DNA of 64,000 bases from Lineus longissimus (GCF_910592395.1 NC_088312.1:17985292-18049291), one strand, 5' to 3'. Positions 20,311 to 32,532 are shown, numbered from the stretch's first letter. Made by a program: numbers and translations. The notes: generated by a model from the letters alone, not told the origin.

Positions 20311-20994
20311 AACTTCATTAAAGAAATTGACCTGTCCTGCAAGGTGATGGAATTTACAAAGGGTCATGTTTCATGACATTGTGCTCTACTGCGTATCCCT
20401 AGTGAGTCGATCGGAAACCAAACTATTTTTTTATTTAGAACAGCGATGACGTCATTTCTTGTGATTCCCTACATTGTCCAATGAGCGCTTTTTAAAGTGT
20501 GCTATTTGGCATGCATTAGCATGCAATGCATTTTATCAACGCTGCCAATTGCCGAACAGAATGCGGTAGCTCTGTCAATTTTGAATCAATTTTTATGGGA
20601 GTAACATTAATGTGTTGCTTGGAATGTCTACTTTTGACTCATGTAAGAATCGTAGTACTAAAAACTGCACATACTGTGGGAAATCTCCACTTCAAAATAC
20701 ATCGCGAACAGAGCGTGCACTTCTAATATCGTTTTCACAGAATTGTGGCCAAATTTTCAAGAACTAATTTCTGAAAGTAGTCCCTAAAGACCTTATGACT
20801 ACCCACTGAAAGGAACTAGTGATAATATCGCCTACTTGACTTCTTTTTAGCAGAAAATTGGTTAATTACCGTGTTGCAAAGTTAATCTTCCATCTTTAGA
20901 CTGGTCACAGTGGGTATGCTGAAATATAGCCTGGTTCCTTGGCCAATTCCATGCGTAGAATACAACTGCACATCGATACATCATAACCCGGTCT
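20311..20994. other. Intergenic, nothing recognised
   Basis: No gene or repeat recognised apart from a TGACGTCA palindrome at about 20446. Confidence 0.4.
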
Positions 20995-21372
20995 TTTGAA
21001 TCGTCAAAAATTCAGTAAAATGTGCCTGTAGCACCAACTGGCGATGAAAACTAAACTAATTCCATTGCAAGTAAAAATGAAAAATTATCAAAAAATATTC
21101 GGCCAGATGTGAAAACATTATTTCCTCTGTGGACCGAGGTATAAAGGAATGAAGTTTAAACTTCCTGATGACCTCATTCGCTTAATGTAGGTCGGATCGC
21201 GCTGATTTTTGGTTTCCGAGTTCATCTGGGGTTACGCCTAATTTAGCAGCGTCAACAAAGTGCCTAGGCCTTGCGGTTACAAAATGCCCAAAATGACACG
21301 GATTGAAGGACAGACACCATTCCCTTAGTGATATTACCAGCTTCGCCGACTTTGTCAGCTGAGCCAAAAAAA
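20995..21372 (+). mobile_element. HINE/pearl-like element, family D, copy 1
   Basis: Shares GCACCAACTGGCG, TGTGGACCGAGGTATAAAGG, CGCGCTGATTTTTGGTTTC, TTACAAAATGCCC and the 3' end GACTTTGTCAGCTGAGC plus CAAAAAA with copies at 54810-55182 and (3' part) 63690-63946. The CTGAC/GTCAG stem just before the A-run parallels family A. Confidence 0.7.
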
Positions 21373-23239
21373 CTACCCGGATGCTTTATATTTGACTCTT
21401 TGCTGCTCAAGTGACTACCGCGGAGAGCAAATAGTGAGTGTCGCTATCTTTAGATATATGTCATGATAATGAATTATTTTCTTTAATGTGGTTCTGTTAT
21501 GTTCTTAGTATTTTGAGACATTTCACATGTTTCATACCCATTGGATATCGTCATTTGGAAATAGAAAAATTGGTTCATTTTCAGGAGAGAGACTAAAACT
21601 TACCGAAGTTTGTCTCGTCCGTTAGTCCAAATGCCTGGTATGAATCAGTTCGAAAACAACACGTCTCAGAAAGGGTTCCCGTCACGATTTTTTTTTTCTT
21701 CGAAATTGTTTCCTCGAATGAATGTATACATCACAACGTTCCTGTTTTTCTCCATTAACGTATTTATGAAGAACAATGTATCAATCTCAAGATTTTTTCG
21801 GAAAATTCTTGTCAAACTTCGATAATTTTAAAAGTGGGGTAATCTTTCAGAACGCTTAGCCGCGCAAGAGGGAAATGAGCGAAATGAGCTCTGGGGCGTT
21901 GGTGATACTTCGGCTAGAAGAGATTATTCTGTGACGTCCACAAAAATACCGATCACCACTGGTTAAGAGTGTGCAAAGAATCGTGTCAAGGTCTCAATCT
22001 GCATTCCGGGGCTCTTCCGAGGAACTTAATTAAAGCTACTTCCCAGAAACACAAATAACCGCGGTGACGTCACATCACGTGATCACGACCCATATTACTG
22101 ATCGCTGTGGCCAATCAGATTCAGTCTACTGACAACACCAGCACTGAACACATCTCCACGCCTCACAGTCTGGTGCGCTCCTGTACACAAAAACACCAAT
22201 AGACATGAAATATTGCAATACCTAGTATGGATTCTTCCTGTGTAAAATAAAATTTACAGAGCAGATTAACTTCCACAAATAAAAAAGACGTTTGTCGTGG
22301 CCAAAGTGCGGAAATAATGTCTCCGCTAAAATACACTACAAAATACACTAGGCAATGCACTACGCGATACATGGTAGAGATTCAGTTGAGTTTGTTATTG
22401 TTTTGACTTAGAAGCCTGCCCATATCATAATATATTCATGTATTCATGAAGTATGAACTCATTTCTGTCCAATACAACTCTAAGAACAGTCAATTTCTCC
22501 TTAAATCATCACCGAAACCGCGATATCCGCAGGAAGATTTCGTTCTAGTGTCCGAAAATGCATGATCTTGCAGGGGCGCTAACTCGACAAATAGAGGGGA
22601 TCTATGGGGATCTATGCGAGTTTTAGGTCATACAGGTCTCGAACTTGTAAAATCTGTAAACATGCCTCCAAATCCCATTATGATAATGAAGAGATTGCCC
22701 CATATCTGGGAGACTGTTTTGAAACCATTGCTAATTTTGGAAGATCGGTACCCGGCTATTTGGTTTTAAAAACCCTATTTTTCCCCATCAAAACAGCACT
22801 TTTCATTATTCAAATGATAACTTATTGTCTGAAGACTTATTTCATAGCAGAAAAGTACTAATAACTCTGATTTGATGCGAAAAATCTAACTTTATTTGAT
22901 GACTTGATTTTCCCTTGGCCGTGGATCGAGTTTGTTTACAATATGGAGCGCCATCTTGGAAAAGCCGTGACGTCACCGCGGTATCCTCCTTGAACGAAGT
23001 ATAGCCATGGAAAATGAGGTTCGCCTTAGTGCTACATTATTTTTCACATAGAGATAATATATATTGCATAAGGCAGAAAAAGCTCAAATTTGGGTGAGAT
23101 GCACCGTTAAGTGAGGCGCGCGATATACAATGTACAGAAAAATAACCCGCATTTCTTCAGCGGTACGGGCGGAGGTAAGGGAGACAATATATCGTTGGTA
23201 GATCAGTAAGCGGAAAATGGGAAAATATCAGTTCTGTTA
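21373..23239. other. Intergenic, no gene recognised
   Basis: Short frames such as 22604-22861 plus (hydrophobic, VLKTLFFPIKTALFIIQ) have no supporting features. GTGACGTCAC-type palindromes at about 22062 and 22968 could be CRE-like sites. Confidence 0.4.
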
Positions 23240-23575
23240 AATAGGAATTTCCATTTTGATGTCTTTCTGGCCAACATACTTTAAATGCAAATGCCACGGA
23301 AAATAGGATTGTTGCGACATTTGCGTTTAAAATGTGTAGCCATTTTTTTTCGCGTCATTTGCGTTTAAAATGTGTTGCCCTTATACTTGATATAAACATA
23401 TCACTGGATTTTCCATTTTGATGTCTTTCAGGCCAACATATTTTAAATGCAAATGCATTGGAAAATGGGAAGTCCATTTGCGTTTAAAACGCGTTGCCAT
23501 TTTTGGCAACATTTGCGTTCAAAATGCGTTGCCATTTTTCGCAACATTTGCGTCTAAAATGTGTTGGCCTTATAC
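23240..23575 (+). repeat. Short tandem repeat with GTTGCCATTTTTCGCAACATT units
   Basis: Irregular tandem copies of a word built from GCCATTTTTnGCAACATTTG then CGTTTAAAATGnGTT, between about 23310 and 23575, abutting the 93-bp array. Confidence 0.6.
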
Positions 23576-24135
23576 TACTCAAGTTTCATCCTGCTACCAA
23601 CCAAGAAGGAAGGATGATCCGAAGTTGAACTGGCGCAACATAGTCTGTGCTTTAGCGCGACTCTGTCCATGCCAAGTTTCATCCCGCTACCCACCAAGAA
23701 GGCAGGATGATCCAAAGTTGAACTGGCACGACATAGTCTGTGCTTTAGCGCGACTCTGTCCATGCCAAGTTTCATCCCGTCACCCACCAAGAAGGAAGGA
23801 TGATCCCAAGTTGAACTGGCGCGACATAGTCCGTGCTTTAGCGCGACTCTGTCCATGCCAAGTTTCATCCCGTCACCCACCAAGAAGGCAGGATGATCCA
23901 AAGTTGAACTGGCACGACATAGTCTGTGCTTTAGCGCGCCTCTGTCCATGCCAAGATTCATCCCGTCACCCAACAAGAAGGAAGGATGATTGATCCCAAG
24001 TTGAACTGGCGCGACATAGTCCGTGCTTTAGCGCGACTCTGTCCATGCCAAGTTTCATCCCGTCACCCACCAAGAAGGAAGATGATCCCAAGTTGAACTG
24101 GCGTGACATAGTCTGTGCTTTAGGGCGACTCTGTC
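23576..24135 (+). repeat. 93-bp minisatellite, array 1
   Basis: About six units with a period of 92-95 bp, each containing CCATGCCAAGTTTCATCCCG, GATGATCC, TTGAACTGGC, GACATAGT and TGTGCTTTAGCGCGACTCTG. Because 93 is a multiple of three, long frames are open on both strands. Units alternate between two subtypes. Confidence 0.9.
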
Positions 24136-24879
24136 TGTCGTGTATCGCTGTGTGATTTTGGAGTTTGCGGTTTTTTTGGGACAGTTTGTACATCAGGTCC
24201 CCAGAAAGTTCTGTAGGTATTCTCTACCATGTGTTTTTTAGCTGTAATTTGTACAACTTCTGCCCAGGACTATGTTGGAAAGCTTCTTGTGAAGTTTCTT
24301 CAATTATATCAATGTTATGATGATTTATAAACAATAGATTACATCACTTGTGGGAAGAGAGGGTCATCACAGCATTCCGTAAGTTATTTACTATGCAATA
24401 TGTATTAATTCAGTGTAAAAGGGATTTCTAAATAGGGCACATCTTCCTTGTGCATTTATTTCATCATCATGTTTTCGGGTCATTTTGGACACCCTCAACT
24501 TTGGCAGGGTTTTGCCGCCGTTCTGTATGGGTTTAAGTTTAGTAGATTATTTCTCCTACTACTTAAAGATGTTTTAAACCATGTGTAAATTGTTCAGTTA
24601 TCTATGTTCTGTTCTCAAGACTAAATACGGTGACTTGTTACACCAGTCATGCGAAAAAATTTGCAGTGTTAGATCGCATGGTTAACACAAGGTGGCGACA
24701 TCTTACAGGGTGCTAAGAGTGTTGTTTATTAGATTCACTGATTGTTTAGGTTATTCAAAGTTTGTACCCTTTTGTACTTGCAGAAAACCGTATTGTTCTA
24801 ATCAATGAGATCAAGAATGAAGGTCTAAGACGTTTGTGAAAATCGACTAATTGTGACTATATCTTCACCGCCCACACAG
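24136..24879. other. Unique spacer between the two 93-bp arrays
   Basis: AT-rich, no gene recognised and no match to the arrays. Confidence 0.5.
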
Positions 24880-25505
24880 TCCATGCCAAGTTTCATCCCG
24901 CCACCCACCAAGAAGGAAATAGAAACCCAAGTTGTACTGGCGCGACATAGTCCGTGCTTTACTTCGACTCTGTCCATGCCAAGTTTCATCTCGACATCCA
25001 CCAAGATGGAAGGATGATCCCAAGTTGAACTGGCGCGACATAGCCGTGCTTAAGTGCAACTCTGTCCGTGCCAAGTTTCATCCCGCCACCCAACAAGAAG
25101 GAAGGATGATCCCAAGTTGAACTGGCGCGACTCTGTCCATGCCAAGTTTCATCCCCTCACCCACCAAGACGGTAGGATGATCCCAAGTTGAACTGAACAA
25201 CATAGTCCGTGCTTTAGCGTGACTCTGTCCACGCCAAGTTTCATCCCGTCACCCACCAAGACGGTAGGATGATCCCAAGTTGAACTGGCGCGACATAGTC
25301 CGTGCTTTAGCACGACTCTGTCCATGCCAAGTTTCATCTCGTCACCCACCAAGACAGAAAAGGATGATCCCAAGTTGAACTGGCGCGACATAGTCCGTGC
25401 TTTAGCACGGCTCTGTCCATGCCAAGTTTCATCCCGTCACCCACCAAGATTGAAAAGGATGATCCCAAGTTGAACTGGCGCGACTCTGTCCATGCCAAGT
25501 TTCAC
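24880..25505 (+). repeat. 93-bp minisatellite, array 2
   Basis: About seven units of the same family as array 1, more divergent, with small deletions (for example short units near 25120 and 25480). Confidence 0.9.
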
Positions 25506-25946
25506 CCAATAATCGAGAAGAAAGGACGACTTCAAAATGTGATGACGAGATTCTGCCGTGCTACCCCGTTTCTATACAACAACGTCTATTAGACGGTCAT
25601 CTCACGGTAGAGTATTCAGTCCTGTACCATGGGGATGCACCAATGAGAACTGGGGAATGCCTCAATTAGGACCTGGTATAATCCCATCATATCATCGGTT
25701 GATCCTGTACTTCTCAACATGTCCATTTGGACAGCCCACCTGCTTGACTACAACAGAATGTTTCAACAACAGAGTCGCAACAAAGTCTATAACGTCACAA
25801 CGTCATTGAGAAACCACCCCAGAGTCATGATGTCATTCAAACTGTGAACTTCGAACAAGACAGATGCAAGTCAACCCCAGCCACCCTGATGAAGCCTAGA
25901 GGGGCAGAAACGCGCGTCAGTGGAGCAACACAACAGCCCAACAATA
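25506..25946 (+). mobile_element. Penelope-like element 3' remnant (tentative)
   Basis: A short frame end (TSLRNHPRVMMSFKL, stop 25844-25846) precedes a hammerhead-ribozyme-like core at about 25880-25924. Penelope-like retroelements often carry hammerheads in their terminal repeats. No reverse transcriptase or GIY-YIG domain is present, so this is at most a fragment. Confidence 0.35.
25880..25924 (+). ncRNA. Hammerhead ribozyme candidate (type I layout, short stem III)
   Basis: The conserved core CTGATGA (25886-25892) is followed by stem II GCC/GGC (25894-25896 with 25903-25905). GAAA follows at 25907-25910, then a 3-bp stem III with 2-nt loop (A25910-U25917, C-G, G-C), with C25918 at the cleavage position. 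After it, GTGG (25920-25923) pairs with CCAC (25881-25884) as stem I. Two defects are seen: an A.A mismatch at the base of stem II (25893/25906) and A.C at the base of stem I. It fits the minimal hammerheads of Penelope-like elements but may be impaired. Confidence 0.5.
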
Positions 25947-28257
25947 GGGACCGATGGACATTGTTGTAAACTACAGTGACGGTATCCAGGTTTACTTCTA
26001 CTGACCTGGTATAATCCCCCCTAGAAAGACCGTAAGAAAGTGACAGAGTCCCGATCTGAAAAAACGCTACATAATTTTCAGGTACCTTCCAATACTGTTT
26101 ATCCTCCCATTTCATGTTCTATTTTAGTTGCTTTTACTCACTTTTAACTTGGAGAAACATCCCCTTTGATCAGTTGATGGCTTTGCATGAGATCATAGGA
26201 TCCATCAACTTCACCACATGCAAATCTATACTATAATGCGCGTCGTGGCCGCTAAATAGGAGGCGATTTTTGTTTCAAAATTTGGCCTCGGAAATGCGTC
26301 GAATTCTTGCAACTTTTGGCTTCGTAGGTGTGGATCATAAGTAAGAGTGTCACTGAGGGTGTCATACGTCGAATATCTTGGTGGCTTTGGAATAAAGAAC
26401 AACTTTGTGGAGATGACGTCAACTGGAGAGCTCCAAGTAATCTCTTCGCCGAGAAGTCCATCAGTAATCTCTCTGCATTATTACAGTCACGAAAATTGCC
26501 GAGCCACCTCCCTCCTCCGCTATCAACCAATCAGATGTCCTGTTCAAATGGTCCCTTCCATGCGCGCATCATCGACCAATCAAAATCGACGTCACTGATG
26601 CCAGCATGCAAGATGGCGGCGCCCATATCTGAAGGAAAAATGCTGCTTTTTCACCTCGAGACAGCCATTTATTCACAAATAGCTCATCTTAGGACACTAT
26701 GTACCCAACGGGAGACAAGATTTATGCACACACCGGTAACTTCAACCATTCTGGCGCTAATCGCTGGCTGATATCGAGTAGGCCTACATCACCAGTCTAC
26801 ACCATCTTGGTTTTCCGAGAATTGGTTTAGCATTGTGGACGTCTGTACATCATGTACATGGTTACATAGTTCCGTTTTCAAGAAGTATTACACTTATGAA
26901 AAGAAGTGTTACTCACAAACCAGCACCCCATTTACACCAAACCCACAACATACCAGCATCCACACAATCTGATTTTTATACCTCGAACAGCCCGCGCCAC
27001 GGGTATATGCTAGTATTTCTTAATGCCCATCAATACACAAATTCATACTAGCCTCTTTGCACACAACAATATCAGGGATCTACATGTACAAGCATTGTGG
27101 CTTTGGCACGTTTAGCATATAGCCTAATAGCCGAATCTATTGGGGGGGGGGTGAGATTGAGCACCAATTTTTAGTACAGCAGAGGGTTATTCCGGGGGTC
27201 TGGTGGAGTGAAAACTTTCTGGTTGAGAGGATATTCCGCGGGACCCGATAGGGGCATTATCGGTGCTGTGTTAGCCAGAGCTCGCCCTCGATTACTAAGG
27301 GAGTTTCAATGACGGTGACCATGGACTGTCTAAGAGAGCACGACCACAGTGTTCAATACTTGATGAATCTGAATAGGCTCATTGCCTATCACACCCTGAG
27401 ATTCAGACTTTTGTTCACTTCCTCGTCATAACGTTCGAAATATCGAGAGGTGGAGTATATTTAAAACCACTGGTTGATACCAGGATGGGCCAAGACCTGC
27501 TCATGGTACTGAACCTCTGGCCTGCCTGTTGACTATGTGTATTTTAATTGCAACTCAATCCATAACCCCATGAGATATATTTTGTTTATCCAATTTTACT
27601 AAACTCGCCCACATAATGGGCTGAACGAATATGATTGATTATTGATGACAAGCATTTCGACAGATACATGTATCAAAGACTGGTGTCAATGCATCTTGCA
27701 AGGAAAATATCCTCAATCTTTCGGGAGGGGGGGTGAAGGTTAGGTGTAACACTTCAAATATCCAAAGATAGAGTATCCCGGGGACAAAGGATTCTATAAT
27801 GAACTTCCAATCTTTGTGGTATAGAATGGCATTGTTCATGGGCCTTCAGGGTTCCACATCCCTTTTACAAACCTGACATGTACCGGATCTCACGACACCA
27901 CGGCAACACATCAACACACTCAGTTGACAGTAAAATAAAAAGTGTAAAAATGGGCCTATTTTGTACCTGTATGAGGCATGCTGACATTGCCTCATATCGA
28001 ACCAATTAATATATTTTCATATGCAAGCAACAGTGCGGGGGTCTGTGGACAACTAGTTCGTTTAAATTGTTTCTTCGATATGGCCTCTTTGATATTGCAT
28101 CAGATTTCCACTGCAATTCAATCTTTCAGTCCATACAATTCAAGGTATACCCCTAACCTGCCTGCGCCATGGGAATAGAAGCCATAGATACAGTAACTAA
28201 AACAAGCATTAGACACAATTTAAAAGTTCATGAACAGTGGATCAAGTCACTGTTAAA
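25947..28257. other. Intergenic region 3' of the mdm2 exon
   Basis: No gene recognised. It includes a promoter-like cluster at 26520-26620, a C-run/G-run at 27142-27150, and unique AT-rich sequence. The 3' UTR of the mdm2-like gene should extend into its right end. Confidence 0.45.
26520..26620 (+). promoter_or_regulatory. TATA-less promoter-like cluster
   Basis: Two CCAATCA boxes (about 26526 and 26574) and a CGACGTCAC half-CRE precede GCAAGATGGCGGCG (about 26606), a typical YY1/initiator motif at the start of housekeeping transcripts. No clear gene follows (a frame to 26771 is short), so this may be a decayed or alternative promoter. Confidence 0.3.
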
Positions 28258-29421
28258 CTATATTATAAAATTCTTTATCACCTTCTGTATAGGTTTACGG
28301 CAAACTGGGCAAGGTTTACCACGACGACGCAATTTTCTGGCACACTTATAACAACACACTTGATGGCCAGTTTTCCCATGAATCAGTACAGCATTGCTGG
28401 ACTGTTTCAAGCAGAATGGACACTCACCAGCCTGGGACACTCTGCTATGTTGCCCACGCTCTGAAAAGCCTTGCTTACTTGTGGACGGTGGATTAGGTTC
28501 TTTTAAATGTCGTTCCACCGAATCAAAATTGTACAGAGACATTTTTGCAGGGATAACTGGTTTACTGAATTGTTCTTGGACCCGTACAGCAGACTCTTGA
28601 GAAACTGACAGCCCATCCAGAAATTGTACTGTGAACGTCTCATCTTTGTCCATATCTTTAAATCCGTCAAAGATATCACAAGGGATAGGTTTTGTGGAGT
28701 CATTTGTTTCTAAGGCTTTACACCGAAAACTAAAGGACGGCATAGGAGGAGGTCCATCAACATCATCAAATGGTACCACACCAGTGCTTAATCTCGTACA
28801 AATGGGCTGCGAATTGGCCTCTAAGGGAGAAGAAAACACGGGCTTAGCACTAGCAGCAGCAAAAGTATCAAATACGCCAGATTCCTGCGAACCAGGTTGG
28901 GAACTAGCAGACAGAGACTGCATATCTCCAGCTGGATTAGGAGTTTTGGAAGTTACAGATATTTCAATGTCTTGACTCCCTGAACATAAAACAGAATCAC
29001 CGCCTGCAGATGTAGCCGAATGTTTCCTCACTAGTGAGTTGACCAGCCTGGGATAAGCACAGTGAGTATAAGAGGAGGAAGATGAGGCTATATGCCCAGA
29101 CTGTGCTGTTGAGAGTAATGTTATTTCACTAGACTTAGACAGAGCAACAGGTGAAATTTCTGCAACTGATTCAAGTAGTATTTCATCACACGGCAAAGGC
29201 AGTTCAGCAGGCTGTTGTGGTTGACCTGAAGTGTCGCAGGCAATACATGCACCCGGGGGACTTGAAGAGGCTGATGAAGATGGTAGACCCGTTGGAGCAG
29301 ACAGCGATCTTCGAAATCTGCCCATCTCTGGAAGCCAGCCTGGACGCTCTTTCCAGCAGCACAGACAATAGCGACTTAAAGGAGAGTTTAGGTCCCCGCA
29401 ACTACCGCATATCCACTTATC
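28258..29421 (-). CDS. mdm2: MDM2/MDM4-like E3 ubiquitin ligase, 3' terminal exon
   Basis: Terminal coding exon of 387 codons. It starts directly with a RanBP2-type zinc finger (DKWICGSCGDLN...YCLCC, Cys at residues 5, 8, 19, 22, then WLP). It ends with an MDM2-type C2H2C4 RING (residues 334-387): CPFC, HGKTGH, CCYKC, CPVC, tail KNFII. The KLRRRGK basic patch inside the RING corresponds to the nucleolar signal/P-loop region of MDM2. MDM2 ubiquitinates p53 and pairs with MDM4 through the RING. The linker between the finger and the RING is about 300 residues, Ser/Pro-rich, roughly three times that of vertebrate MDM2. The acceptor is CTTTCACTTTGCAG just upstream and the exon starts in phase 0. 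The p53-binding SWIB domain is not in the window. The ligase family is certain; MDM2 versus MDM4 cannot be resolved. Confidence 0.93.
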   Translation of the reverse strand, partial: DKWICGSCGDLNSPLSRYCLCCWKERPGWLPEMGRFRRSLSAPTGLPSSSASSSPPGACIACDTSGQPQQPAELPLPCDEILLESVAEISPVALSKSSEITLLSTAQSGHIASSSSSYTHCAYPRLVNSLVRKHSATSAGGDSVLCSGSQDIEISVTSKTPNPAGDMQSLSASSQPGSQESGVFDTFAAASAKPVFSSPLEANSQPICTRLSTGVVPFDDVDGPPPMPSFSFRCKALETNDSTKPIPCDIFDGFKDMDKDETFTVQFLDGLSVSQESAVRVQEQFSKPVIPAKMSLYNFDSVERHLKEPNPPSTSKQGFSERGQHSRVSQAGECPFCLKQSSNAVLIHGKTGHQVCCYKCARKLRRRGKPCPVCRKPIQKVIKNFII

Positions 29422-29784
29422 CTGCAAAGTGAAAGAATAGACAAACGTAAAGATGATTAGATTGTATTTTGTTTACCAGGAGCAACTGTACATAAGTGGT
29501 TTGACCACTCTGCTAGCCGTCAAGAGATGAATAGTTCCTATTTAACACCAGATTTCTCCTATGTACATCTGCAGTTGAAGATATGATTATTTAATGAAAC
29601 GGCCAAGGGCAATTCTGCTTACCGTGTAGATATTTGGCAGTTAGGAAAATCATCCTGGTTAAGAAACATGCTTCATATATAGTATACATGTCTAGTATAT
29701 TTGTCAAACCAAAGTCGGTATGACATGTGATATATCGTTGCTTGGAGTACCTACCATAAAAATATCATCGAAAACAAGTCACTA

Positions 29785-31752
29785 ACTAGTAATAACGCGA
29801 TCGAGGCGAATCGCAATTTTTCCCCTGCTCCGTGGGCACCAGTGTCCACATGCCCAACTGGTTTTGAAGTTATGGGGTGTAAAGGAAAGATGGCCTCTTG
29901 CTGGCCATATTGAATTTTCGAGCGCGGCCAAAATTGATAGGAAACCTCCCCCAATTCACCCTATTAAACCATAGAATTTAGAGATCAATCGGGATACCTG
30001 TTCTTGAGTTATAATCCGGAATGTGAAATCCAAGATGGCCTATTGGTGGCCATATTGAATTTCGGAGCATGAACAAAATCGATAGACACCCTTGCCCCAT
30101 CCACCCCAATTCACTATAGAAATTATAGATCAATCTGGCCACCGGTTCTTGAGTTATAGTCTGGAATAGGTTGCGGCAGACGCAGACACGGTAACCAGCT
30201 GAAAACATAATGCCCCTCCTCAACTTCGTCGAGGTGGTGCAAAATGATGATGATGATGAAATGCCTTTTGCATATTGGCAATATGCGGCATGAAATCCAA
30301 ATGTGGAGAAAATCCTTTGGTCTTCAGCCAACAACAGCTGGCAAGCCCATTTTTGATTAATTCATGATTAATACATAACACGACGGCGGCCTGGGGACCA
30401 TATTGGATATCAGGTGCGGCCAGAAAATTATACAGTTCTTCCCTTACCCTAGGCGATCATACCACAGAAATATCAGCTCCCTCACACAAGTGCTTCTGGA
30501 GTTATAGGTCAGAATGCTAAAAATCCAATATGCCAACTGACGGCCATCTTGGATTTCGAATTGCGCCCAAAATCAGTATGGAAACTCCCCTACCATAGGC
30601 CATTACACAATAAAAACCTGAAGTCTGTCGGACATGTGGTTCTTCAGTTAACAACGGAATGCAAAAACCTAGGATGCCAACTGACGGCCATCTTGGATTT
30701 CGAATTGCGCCCAAAATCAGTATGGAAACTCCCCTACCATAGGCCATTACACCATAAAAACCTGAAGTCTGTCGGACATGTGGTTCTTCAGTTAACAACG
30801 GAATGCAAAAACCTAGGATGGCGACTGGCGGCCATATTGGATTTTGGAACGCGCCCAAAATCGATAGGAAACTTCCCCTACCGAAAACCATTACACCACA
30901 AAAGTTTGAAGTCTGTCGGACCTCTAGTTCTTCAGTTAATGATCAGAATAAAAAAATCTAAGCTGGCAGCTGGTGGCCATATTTGATTTTGGATCGCGCC
31001 CAAAATCAGTAGGGAACCTCCCCTACCATAGGCCATTAAACTACAAAAGTTTGAAGTCTGTTGGACATCTGGTTCTTCCATTAACAAGCGGAATGCAAAA
31101 GTCTACGATTGCGGCTGGCGGCCATATTGGATTTCTGAACACGCCCAAAATCGATAGTGAACCTCCCGAACTGAAGACCATTACACCACAAAAGTTTGAA
31201 GTCTGTCAGACATCTGGTTCTTCAATTAACGAGCGGAATGCAAAAATCTAGGATGGCGGCTGGTGGCCATATTGGATTTTGGATCGCGCCTAAAATCAGT
31301 AGGGAACCTTCCCTACCATTGACCATTACACCACAAAAGTTTGAAGTCTGTCGGACCTGTAGTTTTTCAGTTAACGAGCGGAATGCAAAAACCTACACTG
31401 GCAGCTGGTGGCCATATTGGAATTTTGAACGTGCCCAAAATCGATAGGGAACCTCCCCCACTGAAGATCATTACACCACAAAAGTTTGAAGTCTGTCAGA
31501 CCTCTAGTTCTAGAGTTAACGAGAGGAATGCGAACACCTAAGATGGTGGCTGGCCGCCATATTGGATTTTGGAACGCGCCCAAAATCAATAGGGACCCTT
31601 TGACACACTAGGCCTACACCCCCTAAAAATTTCAAGTCAGCCGAACTAGGGGTTCTTGAGTTATAATCCGGAATTCAGTGCGGCGGCGGCGGCGGCTGGA
31701 AACCACCCAAGTACATAATGCCCCCCCCCCCCCACTATGGCGGGGGCATAAT
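29785..31752 (+). mobile_element. HINE/pearl-like element, family B, copy 1
   Basis: It starts ACTAGTAATAACGC, contains about eleven to twelve tandem units of about 144 bp, then a CGG-rich microsatellite (31678-31696), and ends in a hairpin of C-run/GGCGGGGGCATAAT. It sits inside the family A copy; the interrupted A sequence continues on both sides. Confidence 0.8.
30400..31670 (+). repeat. 144-bp tandem array of family B copy 1
   Basis: The units share GGCCATATTGGATTTTGGA, GCGCCCAAAATCGATAGGGA, CCATTACACCACAAAAG, TTGAAGTCTGTCGGAC and GAGCGGAATGCAAAAA. The word CGGAAT recurs at 30655 and 30799, giving the 144-bp period. Long frames on both strands arise because 144 is a multiple of three. 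Confidence 0.9.
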
Positions 31753-32532
31753 AAGCGAGATATAGCACTTTTTACCTTTTTTACTTTTGGCCTCCTGGTG
31801 GCTAAGTCGAGAATCAGATCAGATTTTATTCGATGTTCAAGGCTACATGATGTAAGGAGTCATGTGTACCAAATTTCAAGTTCATAGCTTTTGCGATGCA
31901 CATTGTTGCACTCAAACAGCCAATTTACGCCACTTGACCTATGTGACCTTGTGATTAGGTCCAATCAAAAACCCGTATGATATCTGAGATATCCTTGCTA
32001 GGAGAACCTACCATAAAAATGTTATCAATGTGACTCATTGTCACACTTTTTAGGTTTCCACTTCTGGCCCCCTGGTCGCCAAGTCAAGATCTGACCGAAA
32101 TTCAGTGTCAGACGATATATGATGTAGGGAGTCATGTGTACCAAATTTCATGTTCATAGCTTTAGCAGTTAAGAGACATGCCATACTTACACTCGAACAG
32201 CCAATTTCCCCATTTGACCTCTGTGACCTTGAAAATTAGGTCAAATCAAAAACCTGGAGAATAAGTGATGTATCCTTGCTAGGAGAACCTACCATAAAAA
32301 TCAAGATAAATAAAGGTATCACAAGAGAGATATCACACTTTTTAGGTTTCCACTTCTGGCCCAAAGGTCAAGAATTAGATCGGACCGAAATTCATTGTCA
32401 GAGGTCATCTTACCTGAAGGGTCCTGTGTACAAAGTTTCAAGTTCATAGCCCAAGCGGTTAAGAAACGTGCTGCTATTTTTGAAACAGGATACGACGATG
32501 ACGGACACTGCGGTGTTCTATAGACTCCCCTA

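Larger units (their letters stand above)
29592..32532 (+). mobile_element. HINE/pearl-like element, family A, copy 4 (interrupted by family B)
   Basis: The 5' start AATGAAACGGCCAAGGGC is at 29593. Core sequence runs to CAAGTCACTA at about 29784 and resumes at about 31751 with ATAAGCGAGATATAGCAC. Two more units follow, and the 3' end GGTGAGCCAAAAA is at 32527-32539. Confidence 0.8.

Noticed and set aside
23576-25505. CRISPR-like array
   Set aside because: Units are contiguous tandem copies without unique spacers, and the genome is animal.
27130-27160. Regulatory G-run at 27142-27150
   Set aside because: A single homopolymer with no surrounding structure.
30517-30986. Repeat-protein frames of 124-145 residues on both strands
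   Set aside because: They come from the 144-bp family B array; the period is a multiple of three and both strands are open.
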